In this document: positions 9,585 to 20,065 of the stretch, in pieces
How positions within the stretch are numbered: position 1 is the first letter of the stretch
Layout: every line of letters begins with the position of its first letter
Source: Apostichopus japonicus
Lineage: Eukaryota > Echinodermata > Holothuroidea > Aspidochirotida > Stichopodidae
Assembly: GCF_037975245.1 (NCBI RefSeq)
Contig: NC_092580.1
Coordinates: 12,183,501-12,247,500 of the forward strand
Direction of reading: 5' to 3'
Length of the DNA: 64,000 bases
Position numbers and translations under genes: made by a program
The notes under the pieces: model-generated
Databases searched by the model: none
The model's input: the letters and a program-made list of their open reading frames with translations, nothing else
Told to the model about the DNA's origin: nothing

Positions 9585-12500
9585 AACCACCCAGCGACAG
9601 GAGCCATGTACTGGGTGACAACTATTTAAAGTTAGGCTCGATTTCAGAGACAGCATTGGTGGGGAACAGGCCGATCGTGACGGTGAAGTTGGCGGATGTG
9701 GAGATAGAGGCTGTAATAGATACAGGCTCTCAGGTCACTATAATACCTGAGCAGACCTTCCAGGAGTATCTTGGGCACCTTCCATTGGAACAGTTGAACT
9801 GGTTGAATCTCAGAGCTGCCAACAATACAGACATTCCTTATACAGGTTTCTTCCTGTCAGATGTCCAACTTGGGGGCATTACAATCCCTGAGCGGGGCAT
9901 TCTGGTAGTTAGATTAGCCAAACCAGGATGTATGCTGATAGGAATGAATGTTCTGAACCATTGCGCCCCAGAACAGCTTGCACAACTTTTGGAATTGCCT
10001 TCAACTCATCAACCGCAGATAAAAGCCAAAGTAGTCCAGGGTGTTGTCAAAGTTGCAGGAAGTAGAAAGGTCAGAATTCCAGCTAGATCTGCCATTGTAG
10101 TGCCAGTGACAGGTCCTGTATGTTCAGAGGCTGCTGAGGTTATTGTGGAGCCGGTGGAAAACCTACCTGCTGGAGTGTCCGTCTGCTGCACCTTGACTTT
10201 TGCCTGTAAAGGTCGTCTCAATCTTCAGGTAGTAAACCTTTCCGAAGAAGAAGTGTGGCTTAACCCTAGAGCACCTCTTGGCAAACTCCAATACGCAACC
10301 ATGGTTGATGATGGCAGTGTCAACTTCGAGGGAATTAATAGGCTCAATGCAGACATCAACTACATCCAGATGGACAGAGAACCAGATGCAGAATCCAAAG
10401 TGTCAAAATTACTTTGGAGTGGTCTTTCCAGCGAGCAACGGCAACAGGCAGAGAACCTGCTTCGGATAAATTCTGATGTTTTTGCTGCTTCAGACACTGA
10501 TCTAGGTTATACAGACAAGGTTACCCATCGAATTTACCTGAAAGATGAAACTCCTATCAAGCAACCATATCGAAGAATTCCTCCTTCACAAATAGAGGAA
10601 GTAAGGGAACATGTCCGAAAGTTGTTGGGTACAGGAGTTATAAGGGAAAGTACTAGTCCCTTTGCCTCTCCTATCGTCCTTGTCCGTAAGACAGATGGTT
10701 CACTACGGCTGTGCGTGGATTACCGCAGACTCAACGAGAAGACCATTAAGGATTCATACCCAATACCTCGGATCGATGAGTCCATAGATGCGCTGCATGG
10801 AGCAGAGTGGTTTTCCTCCATAGACCTTTTGGCTGGTTACCACCAGGTGGCAGTTGACAAAGCCGACAGATATAAAACAAGTTTCACCACACCATTTGGT
10901 CTGTTTGAGTATAACAGAATGCCCTTTGGGTTATGTAATGCACCGGGAACTTTCCAATGCCTAATGCAAGCCTGCCTGAGTGACCAATTCTTTCAGTGCG
11001 TTCTCTGTTATCTGGATGATATCCTTGTCTATTCCAAGTCATTCGAAGAACATCTCACTAACCTTTCACTAGTCTTTGATAGGTTAAGGAAGTTTGGACT
11101 AAAAATCAAACCAAGTAAATGTGAGTTGTTCAAACCTGAAGTGAAATACCTGGGTCATATTGTGACACGAGATGGAGTAATGACAGATCCAGGGAAAGTA
11201 GATGCTGTGAAGAAATGGCCGATTCCCAAAGATGTAAAGGAGCTTAGGTCATATCTTGGTTTCTGTTCCTTCTACAGGAGATTTGTTCCTGGGTTTTCTA
11301 AAATAGCTGGACCTTTGCATGCCCTTGTTGCTAACTGTTTGAAAGAAAGGAAGAACAACCAACGTGCAGCATTTACCTGGCAGACGGAGCATCAACAAGC
11401 TTTTGACACTCTGAAAAGCAAATTATGCTCACGACCAATACTGGCCTATGCTGATTTCAAGTTGCCCTTTGAAGTGGAAATTGATGCCTCCTTCCTTGGA
11501 TTGGGCGCAGTCCTGTCACAGGTCCAAAACGGAAAGAAATGTGTTATAGCTTATGCAAGCAGGACCTTGCGTGGACCAGAACACAACATGGAGAAGTACT
11601 CCAGTATGAAACTTGAACTCCTGGGAATGAAGTGGGCGATAACGGAGAAATTTAGAGATTATCTGCTAGGCTCAACATTTGTTATCTATACTGATAATAA
11701 CCCTCTTGCCCACCTGAATTCTGCAAAGCTAGATGCAGTAAGTCAACGCTGGGTTGGAGCTTTGGCAGCCTTCGAATTTTCTGTGGCATACAAACCGGGT
11801 AAAAGCAACCAAGCAGCAGATGCCCTCTCCCGTAGACCTGTGGATAAAGTTCAATATAACCATGTTTCATCTGCTAATTATGTGCATACAGCCAGAATGA
11901 CTACTCTTCCTGCCAACCTTCAACGGGCACCTACTACAGAGAATCCAGTACATGTCAGTGCCCTTACGTCTTTACCTTTGTTCCCGGGTTATGACAACAC
12001 ACAGCTAGCAGAATTACAGCAGAAGGATAAGTCGATTGCTCGACTCCTGCACTACATTACAACCAACCAAAAACCTACTCCTTACGAACGAGCACATGAG
12101 AGTGAAGATGTTGTACTGCTGTGTCGGCAGATGAACAAGATCAAGACCATTAATGGGTTGCTGTACAGGGTCACTGAGGACAAGCAAAAGCAACTGATCC
12201 TCCCACGTGTTCTCAGGAATGATGTCCTTGTAGCATGTCATGACCAGGCTGGGCATCAAGGGTCTAACAAAACCCTTGGATTGGTGAGGAGTAGATGTTA
12301 CTGGCCCAAGATGACTGAACATGTTACTTCTTGGTGTGACCAATGTGACCGTTGTGTTAAAGCTAAAATGGGTCCTAGAATTAAAGAGCCACTGCGGAGC
12401 ATGATCGCTACCAGGCCGAACGAGATATTGGCAATCGATTTCACCATCCTTGAGAAGGACACAACTGGTCGAGAAAATGTTTTGGTGATGACTGACGTTT

Positions 12501-13543
12501 TCTCCAAATATACACAGGCAGTAGCCACCAGGAACCAAACCGCAGAGACAACAGCCAAAGTACTGGTGAGAGAATGGTTCACCAAGTTTGGAGTTCCCCA
12601 GCGTGTACACTCTGATCAAGGCAGAAACTTCGAATCATCACTTATTCGTTCCCTATGTTCCATGTACCAAGTAAAGAAAACAAGAAGTACTCCTTATCAC
12701 CCTGAAGGAAATGGGCAGGTGGAGAGGTTCAATCGTACTCTCCATGACCTGTTGAGAACTCTACCTGCAAACCACAAACGGAGGTGGTCCGAACATCTAC
12801 CAGAAGTGCTGTATGCATACAATGCTGCGGAACACCCGTCGACAGGATTCTCGCCTTTCTACATTATGTTTGGCAGAGAACCAAAACTTCCAGTGGACTT
12901 CCTGCTCAATGCCAACTCTGACAACTCTGATGATGACAGTCCAACTGATGAATGGTTACTAAATCACACTGAAACCATGAGGATGGCATACCAGAAAGCA
13001 GGGGAGCGTATGACCAGTGAAGCTGCCAAGAGAAAGGTTAGATATGACAGGGATGCTCAGGAGAAACCTTTGGCATTGCAAACCAGAGTGTACCTCCGGT
13101 CTCATCCTCAAGGACGGCACAAAATTCAAGACCAATGGAGCCCTGTCATATACAAGATTATTGGAAGACCTGGGGGTAAAGCAAGCTACACCATACAGCT
13201 TGTCGACAATACTGGTGAAGAGAAAACTGTTCATCGACGAGAGATAAAGCCGTGTCCCATCGTTTACCAGGAGCCTGAGGTTTCCCCGACTGATGATGAC
13301 TGCTCTCCACCACACCGTCCTTCCACCAACTCAGACGGTAGCACCAGTGACAGTGACTATGATGACCAACCACGACGAAGCATGAGATCTGGTAGAGGAA
13401 GACACAGAAACCTATACCATGAGCCACGAAGTGTCCAAACTAACTTCTTAGAGACCGACCCGACTGAGAGTCTAGACAGGCGACTGCAGTCCATCCATGA
13501 TAGGTCAAAACAAATTTTGGATGCAATTGCATCCCTTACCTAA
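9572..13543 (+). CDS. pol: Pol polyprotein: protease, RT, RNase H, integrase
   Basis: Residues are counted from the TTG at 9656, which is probably not a real start; the frame is open from 9572 and has no ATG near its beginning. Order: aspartic protease D22-T23-G24; reverse transcriptase with the first catalytic Asp D390 in SSIDLLAGYHQ and the YLDD box at 452-455; RNase H with D610, E654 and D680; integrase with the zinc finger H862-x4-H867-x26-C894-x2-C897 and the D928, D987, E1023 triad (35 residues between the last two). After the integrase core comes a basic C-terminal domain and an acidic tail rich in Ser and Asp; I see no chromodomain. All catalytic residues are present and there is no internal stop. 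The frame is -1 relative to gag with 13 bases overlap, so expression as a Gag-Pol fusion by frameshifting is inferred. Confidence 0.96.
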   Translation, partial: CVKLEPPSDRSHVLGDNYLKLGSISETALVGNRPIVTVKLADVEIEAVIDTGSQVTIIPEQTFQEYLGHLPLEQLNWLNLRAANNTDIPYTGFFLSDVQLGGITIPERGILVVRLAKPGCMLIGMNVLNHCAPEQLAQLLELPSTHQPQIKAKVVQGVVKVAGSRKVRIPARSAIVVPVTGPVCSEAAEVIVEPVENLPAGVSVCCTLTFACKGRLNLQVVNLSEEEVWLNPRAPLGKLQYATMVDDGSVNFEGINRLNADINYIQMDREPDAESKVSKLLWSGLSSEQRQQAENLLRINSDVFAASDTDLGYTDKVTHRIYLKDETPIKQPYRRIPPSQIEEVREHVRKLLGTGVIRESTSPFASPIVLVRKTDGSLRLCVDYRRLNEKTIKDSYPIPRIDESIDALHGAEWFSSIDLLAGYHQVAVDKADRYKTSFTTPFGLFEYNRMPFGLCNAPGTFQCLMQACLSDQFFQCVLCYLDDILVYSKSFEEHLTNLSLVFDRLRKFGLKIKPSKCELFKPEVKYLGHIVTRDGVMTDPGKVDAVKKWPIPKDVKELRSYLGFCSFYRRFVPGFSKIAGPLHALVANCLKERKNNQRAAFTWQTEHQQAFDTLKSKLCSRPILAYADFKLPFEVEIDASFLGLGAVLSQVQNGKKCVIAYASRTLRGPEHNMEKYSSMKLELLGMKWAITEKFRDYLLGSTFVIYTDNNPLAHLNSAKLDAVSQRWVGALAAFEFSVAYKPGKSNQAADALSRRPVDKVQYNHVSSANYVHTARMTTLPANLQRAPTTENPVHVSALTSLPLFPGYDNTQLAELQQKDKSIARLLHYITTNQKPTPYERAHESEDVVLLCRQMNKIKTINGLLYRVTEDKQKQLILPRVLRNDVLVACHDQAGHQGSNKTLGLVRSRCYWPKMTEHVTSWCDQCDRCVKAKMGPRIKEPLRSMIATRPNEILAIDFTILEKDTTGRENVLVMTDVFSKYTQAVATRNQTAETTAKVLVREWFTKFGVPQRVHSDQGRNFESSLIRSLCSMYQVKKTRSTPYHPEGNGQVERFNRTLHDLLRTLPANHKRRWSEHLPEVLYAYNAAEHPSTGFSPFYIMFGREPKLPVDFLLNANSDNSDDDSPTDEWLLNHTETMRMAYQKAGERMTSEAAKRKVRYDRDAQEKPLALQTRVYLRSHPQGRHKIQDQWSPVIYKIIGRPGGKASYTIQLVDNTGEEKTVHRREIKPCPIVYQEPEVSPTDDDCSPPHRPSTNSDGSTSDSDYDDQPRRSMRSGRGRHRNLYHEPRSVQTNFLETDPTESLDRRLQSIHDRSKQILDAIASLT

Positions 13544-14010
13544 AAGAGTCTTCTACTCCTAACACATTCTAAAAATATGTGTTTCTTCAAGTTACATTTT
13601 CTGTAAATTCTCCAAAATCAGTTCTGAAAAGTTTTAGTTTCAGTTCAAAGTTGTTACTAGTAAAAGTAGAAAAAATTCCAGAGGATTTCTTCCTTCCAAT
13701 CTTTGGCTACCAGCGTTGACATTGTAAATAGCCAGTCAACTTTACTTGAGCTGAAAGTATTTTAGAATACTCTCAGTTGTTGCTGTTTTTATTAACCTTT
13801 TCTCTTTTTCAGTGATTGCTGTTACTTTCTGAAGTGCCTCTTCCAGAGAAGTGTGTCCTTAGTCATTAGTAGTTGTTTTCTGGTACCTCTACTACAATAC
13901 TTTAAGGAAAGTGTTAACAGTTGTATTTCATGTTATGTATGTTTTTCACTGAATGTTTGTATTCACTCTTAGGGTTGTTAAGTAATCGTTTGGGGACAAA
14001 CTTAGTTTTA
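13544..14010 (+). other. Untranslated 3' internal region of the retrotransposon
   Basis: AT-rich, without a frame of note, so no env or accessory gene is present between the pol stop and the polypurine tract. Confidence 0.75.
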
Positions 14011-14019
14011 GCAGGGGAG
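14011..14019 (+). promoter_or_regulatory. Polypurine tract
   Basis: GCAGGGGAG ends exactly at the first base of the 3' LTR, the standard place for the plus-strand primer. Confidence 0.8.
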
Positions 14020-15469
14020 TGTGAGGGAATCTGTGCGTTCCATGGCAAGTAGCCATGAGTCATTTCCGGCTCGAACAAAGGATCCTTGTGTGTTACGCAA
14101 TATAGCCAGCTGGGAATAGCTCAGTTAGCGTGCACACTATATATTTCAAGACGAATCAACAAGCACGAATAGTTTATCGAAAGTTTGAGTTCTAAGTAAT
14201 AAATGGGCATGTGATGCACTTGGACAATCACATTGTTGACACTTGGAGGTAAATATATCTTTCTTTAACCTGTTAAGTTCTTGTAGCACTGGAGTGATTC
14301 AGTGATCGTATATTTTACTTAATATTATCGACCGTTTTCGTATCGGTAAGGCTTGGCTAGGGTACGCTATCCTACTGTACAGATTATGCCGGGATAGGGA
14401 AGCCCTATTCTAACGTTATGTTGAGTAGACATACTGTGGGTTACATATGCTTATATTTAACTTGTTTTATTGAAGATGTATCTTTATAAATAATCTACAG
14501 GTTTTACTTAAGGGTTGATTTCACATTCATATTTTAAAGGAATGTATTATAGGGATTATAGAGATAATTCTAGGAGCCAGTTACGTAAGAGGCTCACATA
14601 CACGAGGTTGATATTATGTTCTGGGAGAGCGCCCTCTTTTTCAGCTAAGATGGCGGCGCCCATGTAACGTTAAATTTATAGTAATGTGTATGTATACAAG
14701 AATGAGGTTCATAACGCGTAGTTACCTAACGTAACATAACAGCATAGCCTCACCATGTGCATCTATATTTCTAAGTGCTTTTTCTATATTATCAGTATTC
14801 TTTCTCTTTATTTTACTTTTAACCATTAAGACTTAAGAGATATTTTCTCTTATCGTATTTAAGGTCAGGACTACCCACTTAAAGGGATAGTACAGTTATA
14901 GCCTTAAAGTGATAGTATGCATAATAGTTAAGATATTTTCCTTCCCTTTGACCAAATTCAATGGTTCGTATTAATTTCGCCATGCACTATCCGAGCTAGT
15001 ATTGTTTTACTAAAATATTATAACTTAAAGCAGTATATATGTTTGGTAGTTAAGCCGTATATGGACAATACCCTTTTGTTTAGTATTAAGTTGTTGTTAT
15101 TGACAGACGTGTCAGGGACGTAATAGTCGCAGCTACTTCTACTATGTATTGTTATACGTTGGATTAATACCGCTGCTAGTTAAGTTAAAGATGTCATAAC
15201 GATGTCCGTGCATGTACACCTTTTTGGCCTTGGTCTTAGGTGACGTTAATATTTTACCTCTAGAGTGCGTATATACCGTATAGTCATTTTTCCTGTTTTT
15301 CACTTTTACTTCTTCTCTTTGCAGTGTGTCAGGGGGTTTCTCTTGAGTCTTACCCACTGCCCTCTTGATTTTACCGGTTATATCTAATTTCATGTTTAAA
15401 TACATGGTGCCACCAGACCATTGGTGAAACACAAAATCCGTTGTTATTTCTGTCTACTACATCCTCACA
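14020..15469 (+). repeat. 3' LTR
   Basis: Same length and termini as the 5' LTR, offset by exactly 6,899 bases throughout, so no indel separates them. The antisense 96-codon frame reappears at 15142-15432 with a single residue change. Confidence 0.96.
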
Positions 15470-15880
15470 CTTATAACATGCACTAATAGATCAGTGCATG
15501 TTTTATGTGAAGGTTAATGATCACTTGAGGTCAACAGAGGTCAAAGATTTAAAACCTTGTTAAAAGGGCCAAAAGTAAAACTTGAATGTATTTCATAACT
15601 CAATATGTGGATCCCCTTTATTGACTTTAAGAATCGAAGGGTTTTCTGCAGAGGTCAAAGTCTGAAAACCTTACAAACAAAATGACTCCAAAACTAACTC
15701 TTCGATGAACTTGGTATTTGGCTCCACATTAAAAATTGTACGTTGTTTTTTGTGGAGGTCACAGGTTATTTGAGGTCAGCAGAGATCAAAGTATAAAAGC
15801 CATAAAATCAAATTTTTGATGAATTTATCATGTGGTATGTAGGTCAATGCATCTTATAGAGTATAAGAGCTCTAAATACT
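15470..15880 (+). repeat. Decayed 144 bp repeat units right of the retrotransposon
   Basis: At least three degenerate units are visible through repeated phrases: GAGGTCAACAGAGGTCAAAG, AAAACCTTGT, TTTTCTGCAGAGGTCAAAG, TTTTTTGTGGAGGTCACAGG. The first four bases are the right copy of the CTTA target duplication. Confidence 0.6.
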
Positions 15881-16290
15881 AACAGCTGGGCTATGTAAGT
15901 CAGTTGTGTGTTGGTACAATGACTCAGTCAACTTAAAGGCATTGAAGACTTGCCCCAAACCGTGTGACACCCTCCGAAAAAGTTAACTTACCGTTGCTTG
16001 CAAGTGAAGTTTTTTTTCTTGTCGATACAAAATGCAGACAGTAATGAAACATGATACCTTGTTATCTTTATCTAGACCTGAGATGCCCATCACTGCTATG
16101 TACGCTGTGTTGTGGGTATTGACCGTAACTGCATGTATTGACTGTACACTAGTGTCTAATTACCGACAGTAGCAAGCTGTGTGTGTATTTTCTGGGATCA
16201 ATGGTGGTGTCTAACACTTCTGTTTCACCTCATTCGAAACTAGGTCAGATTACCGGCATCAGATCTCGTTTCTTTGTGCGCGAGTCTTCA
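15881..16290. other. Spacer, nothing recognised
   Basis: No frame, RNA gene or repeat boundary that I can support. Confidence 0.45.
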
Positions 16291-16480
16291 CTCCCTTTCA
16301 TCAGGTTTAAACTTTAAGCCTGATTTAATTGAGTGACAACTTTTATACATTAAAACAGAATATTAACCTACTGCAGTTACTACTGCTACTCCCTTCATGT
16401 AGAACCACAACAATTGCACCTATTGAAGTGTGATTTAAGTGCTCGGTCCAGAACTGAGATCAGAGAGATTAATAATATGG
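16291..16480. repeat. Duplicated tract upstream of TRIM gene 1
   Basis: The stretch with TTTATACATTAAAACAGAAT, CTACTGCTACTCCCTTCA and GAACTGAGATCAGAGAGATT recurs at about 36905-37075 and 63310-63480. It marks the same position in three copies of the duplicated unit. Confidence 0.75.
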
Positions 16481-17570
16481 TTTGCATGTGCATCCATATT
16501 AAGAGTTGTATCAAGATAAACTTCAAGTTTTGACTGTCAGATACGGATTTAATCGAAACTCCTTCCGCCTCCAACCATACATCGGGAAAATATTTCAGGT
16601 TATGATTACTTCAATCTTGTCACCATTCAGTTTAAGTGTATTGCTTGTCACAAACTATTTGATAGCAACAAAGCAATATTCAATATTCTCCAAAACACAT
16701 CTACTAGTAGAGATATGAATTAACAGGCTTCAATTAAGGTAAATTTGTGTGTCATCCGTATAAAAATGGTAATTCAAGTTGTGACTATGTACGATTGTGT
16801 ACATAGTGAATGACTTCAGCCAAAGCACGGATCCCTGTGGAACGCCAAACTCTAGAGGTACTGCTTCCGAAAGTTTGATCTTAATGCAAACTGTTTGAAA
16901 TCGGCAAGGGCGTAGGAACCGGGGGGCTGGGGGGCATGAGCCCCCCCAGTGAAAAATATGGAGGGGCGGAAGTATCATTCCGCCCCCCCCCCCCGCTTCG
17001 CAAGTCAGAAAACCCCTTTTTCATTTCCAAATGAGAAAAAAGTCTCATTTGGAGCACCAAATTGCATCTAAGGCCAGGTGAAAATGCAAAATTATATACA
17101 AAATGGAGTGGGTGGGTTGAAGTGTGCTATATTGCGCCAAATTGCATCTGAGGCCACCTGGAAATGCAAAAAAAAATCCAAAGGGGAGGGGGACACCCCC
17201 TCCCATTAGAACCCTCCCCAGGCCGGCCATCAGTCTTCAGCCCCCCCCCCCCACTCAAAAGTACCTTCCTACGCCACTGGAAAGCGGTTAGACATATATT
17301 GACACAAACTTCTTCAATGCAACATCCTGAAGTCAAAACTGTTCGTGAAGGGCATTGGTATGTAAGTGTCGCTCAAGTTGTGCATACACAACCTCCAAAA
17401 TTTTGTAGATGAAGGACGTGGTAGACAATGGCTTGAAATGTTTTAGCACTTCTATGTCCAAACCATTTTGAATGGGTTATGCATGTTTGCATTTCCATTC
17501 ATATTTTATGAAATACAGGTATAAATAATAATTTGTTAAACCCTTCTCTTTCTTTTCCTGAACTCTTTCA
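16481..17570 (-). mobile_element. Antisense LINE (CR1/L2-like) remnant, interrupted by a MITE
   Basis: Reading the minus strand, 16730-16860 gives VPLEFGVPQGSVLW, then HSHNLNYHFYTDDTQIYL, the GVPQGS and Y/F-x-DD boxes of a non-LTR reverse transcriptase. It has frame breaks and is paralogous to 38040-38640. The block is split by the MITE at 16905-17279 and resumes at 17288. It runs up to about 60 bases before the TRIM start and has no intact frame. Confidence 0.7.
16905..17279. mobile_element. hAT-type MITE, 375 bp
   Basis: Ends are CAAGGGCGTAGGAACC and (reverse complement of the right end) CAGTGGCGTAGGAAGG. Flanks are GAAATCGG at 16897-16904 and GAAAGCGG at 17280-17287, an 8 bp duplication with one mismatch. 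The paralogous site at about 38400 (TTTGAAATTGATGGGACAGA) lacks the element. Another copy lies at 42761-43113 in the opposite orientation. The interior contains GCAAATTGGTGCAATTT-like phrases and long C runs, with no coding capacity. Confidence 0.8.
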
Positions 17571-17573
17571 CAG

Positions 17574-19825
17574 ATTGTGACGTAACTAAGCACAGTTTTT
17601 TCAAGTGAGAGTTAACAACCTTCATCAACATGGCTACCTGGAACCCTTTCATAGAAGACCTGACAGAAAACTTCTTCATGTGTTCTGTTTGTTTGGATCA
17701 ATTTAATGAGCCGAAACAGTTACCATGTCTTCATCGATACTGTAACGATTGCTTGAGAACAGTTATTCAAGCCAGCCATGATGGGACAATTGAATGTCCA
17801 CTTTGTAAACAGCGATGTTGTATACCAGAGGATGGATTGGACGGCTTTAAGACTGATTTTCATATGAAGAGTATGCTTGAATTCATAGAATTGCGTAAAT
17901 CATTGGAAAAGAAAGATTTGAAGCAGTGTGTGAGCTGTTCAAAGGATGTGATATGTTCCGCCTACTGCTTTAAATGTAGAGCTTTTTTATGCGAAGAATG
18001 TTACAGGGTTCATATCAGTAATAGAATGTTTACTGATCACCAACCAAGCACTCTGAAATTGGAAAATATGGCAGCTAAGAACCTGACCATGGAGGAAATA
18101 GCTGCAATGACGGAAGATCCCAGGTGCCATTTTCATATCAAAGAACCAGCCAAATTGTGCTGTGGTACATGCCAAAATGAACCGGTTTGTTTAGTTTGCA
18201 CTCACGGTAAGCACAAAGGTCACGATCTGATAGATGTGAATGACCTAGCCCAGGAAGAAAGGACATTACTGAATCGGAACCTCATGGAATTAAGCAAGCA
18301 CAAAACTAAACTATACGCGTTACCTGAGAAGGTCCAAATGGCGTTAGTAAAATTGAATGAAAATGTTACAAAAAAGACAAAGTTGTTGACAATTCAACAC
18401 GAGGAACAGGCAAAGAAAATAAAGAATAAACTTGCCGAATGTAACGATGAACGTGCAAAAGGAGTTGCTGACATAGAAAATAGAAGAGGATGTGAAAAAC
18501 GTGAAATAACTGTTAAACATGAAGAGGAAATGAACCGATTGATCATGAAACATGAAGAAATTATGAAAAGTACCGATGTAAAATATGACCAGGAATTGGA
18601 AGAATTTAAGGAAAATTGTCAAGAAATTGAGGGTGAATTCTTTAAAAAACTCGGGGAGTTAGATAGTAATTTCAAGACCTTGACAACAGCTAAAGATCTT
18701 CTTACAAGTCAAAACAAAAACGAATGTGAAGAAATACTCAATAAATGTAAGCAGCTTATTAAACGATTCGAAAACTTATCAGCAACGTCTTCTTCCATTC
18801 TTGCATGTAATGATGATTGGACAGACGCACAGTGTGTCCCCGACATAAGAGCAGCCAGTGAACCTATGATCGAAGAAATGAAACAAGAATATCCAGAGTT
18901 AGAATCTTTATCTGATTTTGTCATCAGTGATATAACCAAAGTTATATCTGATAAAGTTGTCATTACAGAAAGTGCAGAGTCTGTTGTTGATGTTCCGGGA
19001 ATCAAAGCTAAAAATTACAGGATCAACGGTATGACAAGTAGTAGCAATGGTAATATCGTTATGACTGGTAGTGTATCAGAAGAGAAATCACACATCACTG
19101 TCATTAACATGAAAGGAGAAATATTAAATCAGAATGTCTTAAATAGAAATAAGAGATTTGGGATTCAGGCAGATCGTTACTGTTGTAATTTGTCGGGGTT
19201 CAATGTCATTACAGTTTGCATACCGGATGAAATCGGTATTTATAATATTTCTGACTCTTCTTACCAAAAGAAGAACATCAGTGATATGGTTAAGACATGG
19301 CCAGAGGGTAGGTGTGTGTGGTCTGTTACTACGAATCCCGCCAAGAATGAAATCATTGTTGGTACTAGCAGCAGAGAAGTGTATGTATTTGATTACCAGC
19401 TGAATTACAGTCACACCATAGTACTACCTAATGTCATCAAGAATTCATATGATATCACCATCCACGACGGTAATCTTCTGATCTGTGACTATAATGGTAG
19501 GACCTCATATGCAGTTACCATGGTGACTTCAGGGAGTAAGGTGGTGTATAAATTCACCAAACCAAATCTAAGTGGAGCTGACTTAAAACCTTACAGTGTG
19601 TGCATAGGCATGGGAGGGTTCATCTACATGTTATGGGGAGGTGATGGGCAGCTGAACACTGTGCTAACACAATACAGTCCAGATGGCCGGCAATTACTAA
19701 CAACAATGTCAGTTGATGACGACGCATATTGCATGACCACATCCGTAGTAGATGGTGAGGAGAAGCTCATGATAGCCACCCATAGCTCGGGGAAGATGTA
19801 TATATACGGACTAGTACCTGCATAG
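17574..19825 (+). CDS. TRIM protein 1: RING, two B-boxes, coiled coil, propeller-like C-terminus
   Basis: Coding sequence 17630-19825, 731 residues, one uninterrupted frame. The RING finger has C18, C21, C33, H35, C38, C41, C56, C59, the zinc pattern of ubiquitin E3 ligases. A B-box-1-like Cys/His cluster covers about 100-137. B-box 2 is C166-x2-H169-x8-C178-x2-C181-x5-C187-x2-C190-x4-H195-x2-H198. Residues about 200-390 are a Lys/Glu-rich coiled coil. About 440-731 is a beta-rich repeat region resembling an NHL-type propeller (recurring phrases such as GNIVMTG and KNEIIVGTSSREVYVF); no SPRY domain is seen. The ATG has A at -3 and G at +4. A good splice acceptor (pyrimidine run then CACAG, AG at 17572-17573) suggests a 5' UTR intron. 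Family members act in the cytoplasm as E3 ligases, often in innate immunity; the substrate is not predictable. A near twin lies at 38746. Confidence 0.93.
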
Positions 19826-20065
19826 CGCTTTATAGAAATAACATATTAAAACAAAATGATATCGCGAGTTACCATACACAGATTCGGTTGTTATCGTTGC
19901 TGTATTTGTTTTTTGGGCCTATACACACATAGCAAAATAACAAATCTAATTTCTAAGAGTTATTGTTAGTGCATTTACAATTGGCAAATAACTAGTTCCT
20001 AAGGAGTTTATCTCCGCATCTTAACATATCCATTACAAAGACCGTCTTCCTATATAGGGGTTAAC
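19826..20065 (+). other. 3' flank of TRIM gene 1, shared with TRIM gene 2
   Basis: About 240 bases after the stop match those after TRIM 2 (GCGCTTTATAGAAAT, CAAATAACTAGTTCCTA, GCATTACAAAGAC-like phrases) and end at GTCTTCC. Beyond that point the two copies differ: gene 2 meets a LINE fragment. An AATAAA lies near 20100 as a possible poly(A) signal for gene 1. Confidence 0.65.

Larger units (their letters stand above)
7121..15469 (+). mobile_element. Complete Ty3/Gypsy-type LTR retrotransposon (8,349 bp)
   Basis: Two equal LTRs of 1,450 bp flank an internal region with a tRNA-Leu primer site, gag, pol in the order protease-RT-RNase H-integrase, and a purine-rich tract. RT before integrase places it with Ty3/Gypsy elements. 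The target duplication is CTTA at 7117-7120 and 15470-15473. The two LTRs differ at about six positions by eye (roughly 0.4 percent) with no length change, and both reading frames are open, so the insertion is recent and may still be competent. There is no env-like frame between pol and the 3' LTR. It sits inside degenerate units of the 144 bp repeat and is a passenger unrelated to the TRIM genes. Confidence 0.96.

Noticed and set aside
9561-9647. Possible intron joining gag to pol (GTAAGC at 9561, TTTCAG at 9647)
   Set aside because: The intron would be 87 bases, a multiple of three, so splicing would keep the gag frame and not enter pol.
12014-13427. Several 89-201 codon antisense frames within pol
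   Set aside because: Shadows of the integrase-coding strand with no recognisable motif.
13544-14019. An env gene after pol, which would make the element an errantivirus-like form
   Set aside because: Only about 470 AT-rich bases lie between the pol stop and the 3' LTR, with no frame of useful length.
18344-19005. Antisense frames inside TRIM 1 (and 39460-40121 inside TRIM 2)
   Set aside because: They lie opposite a strongly supported coding sequence and follow from its codon composition; no domain.
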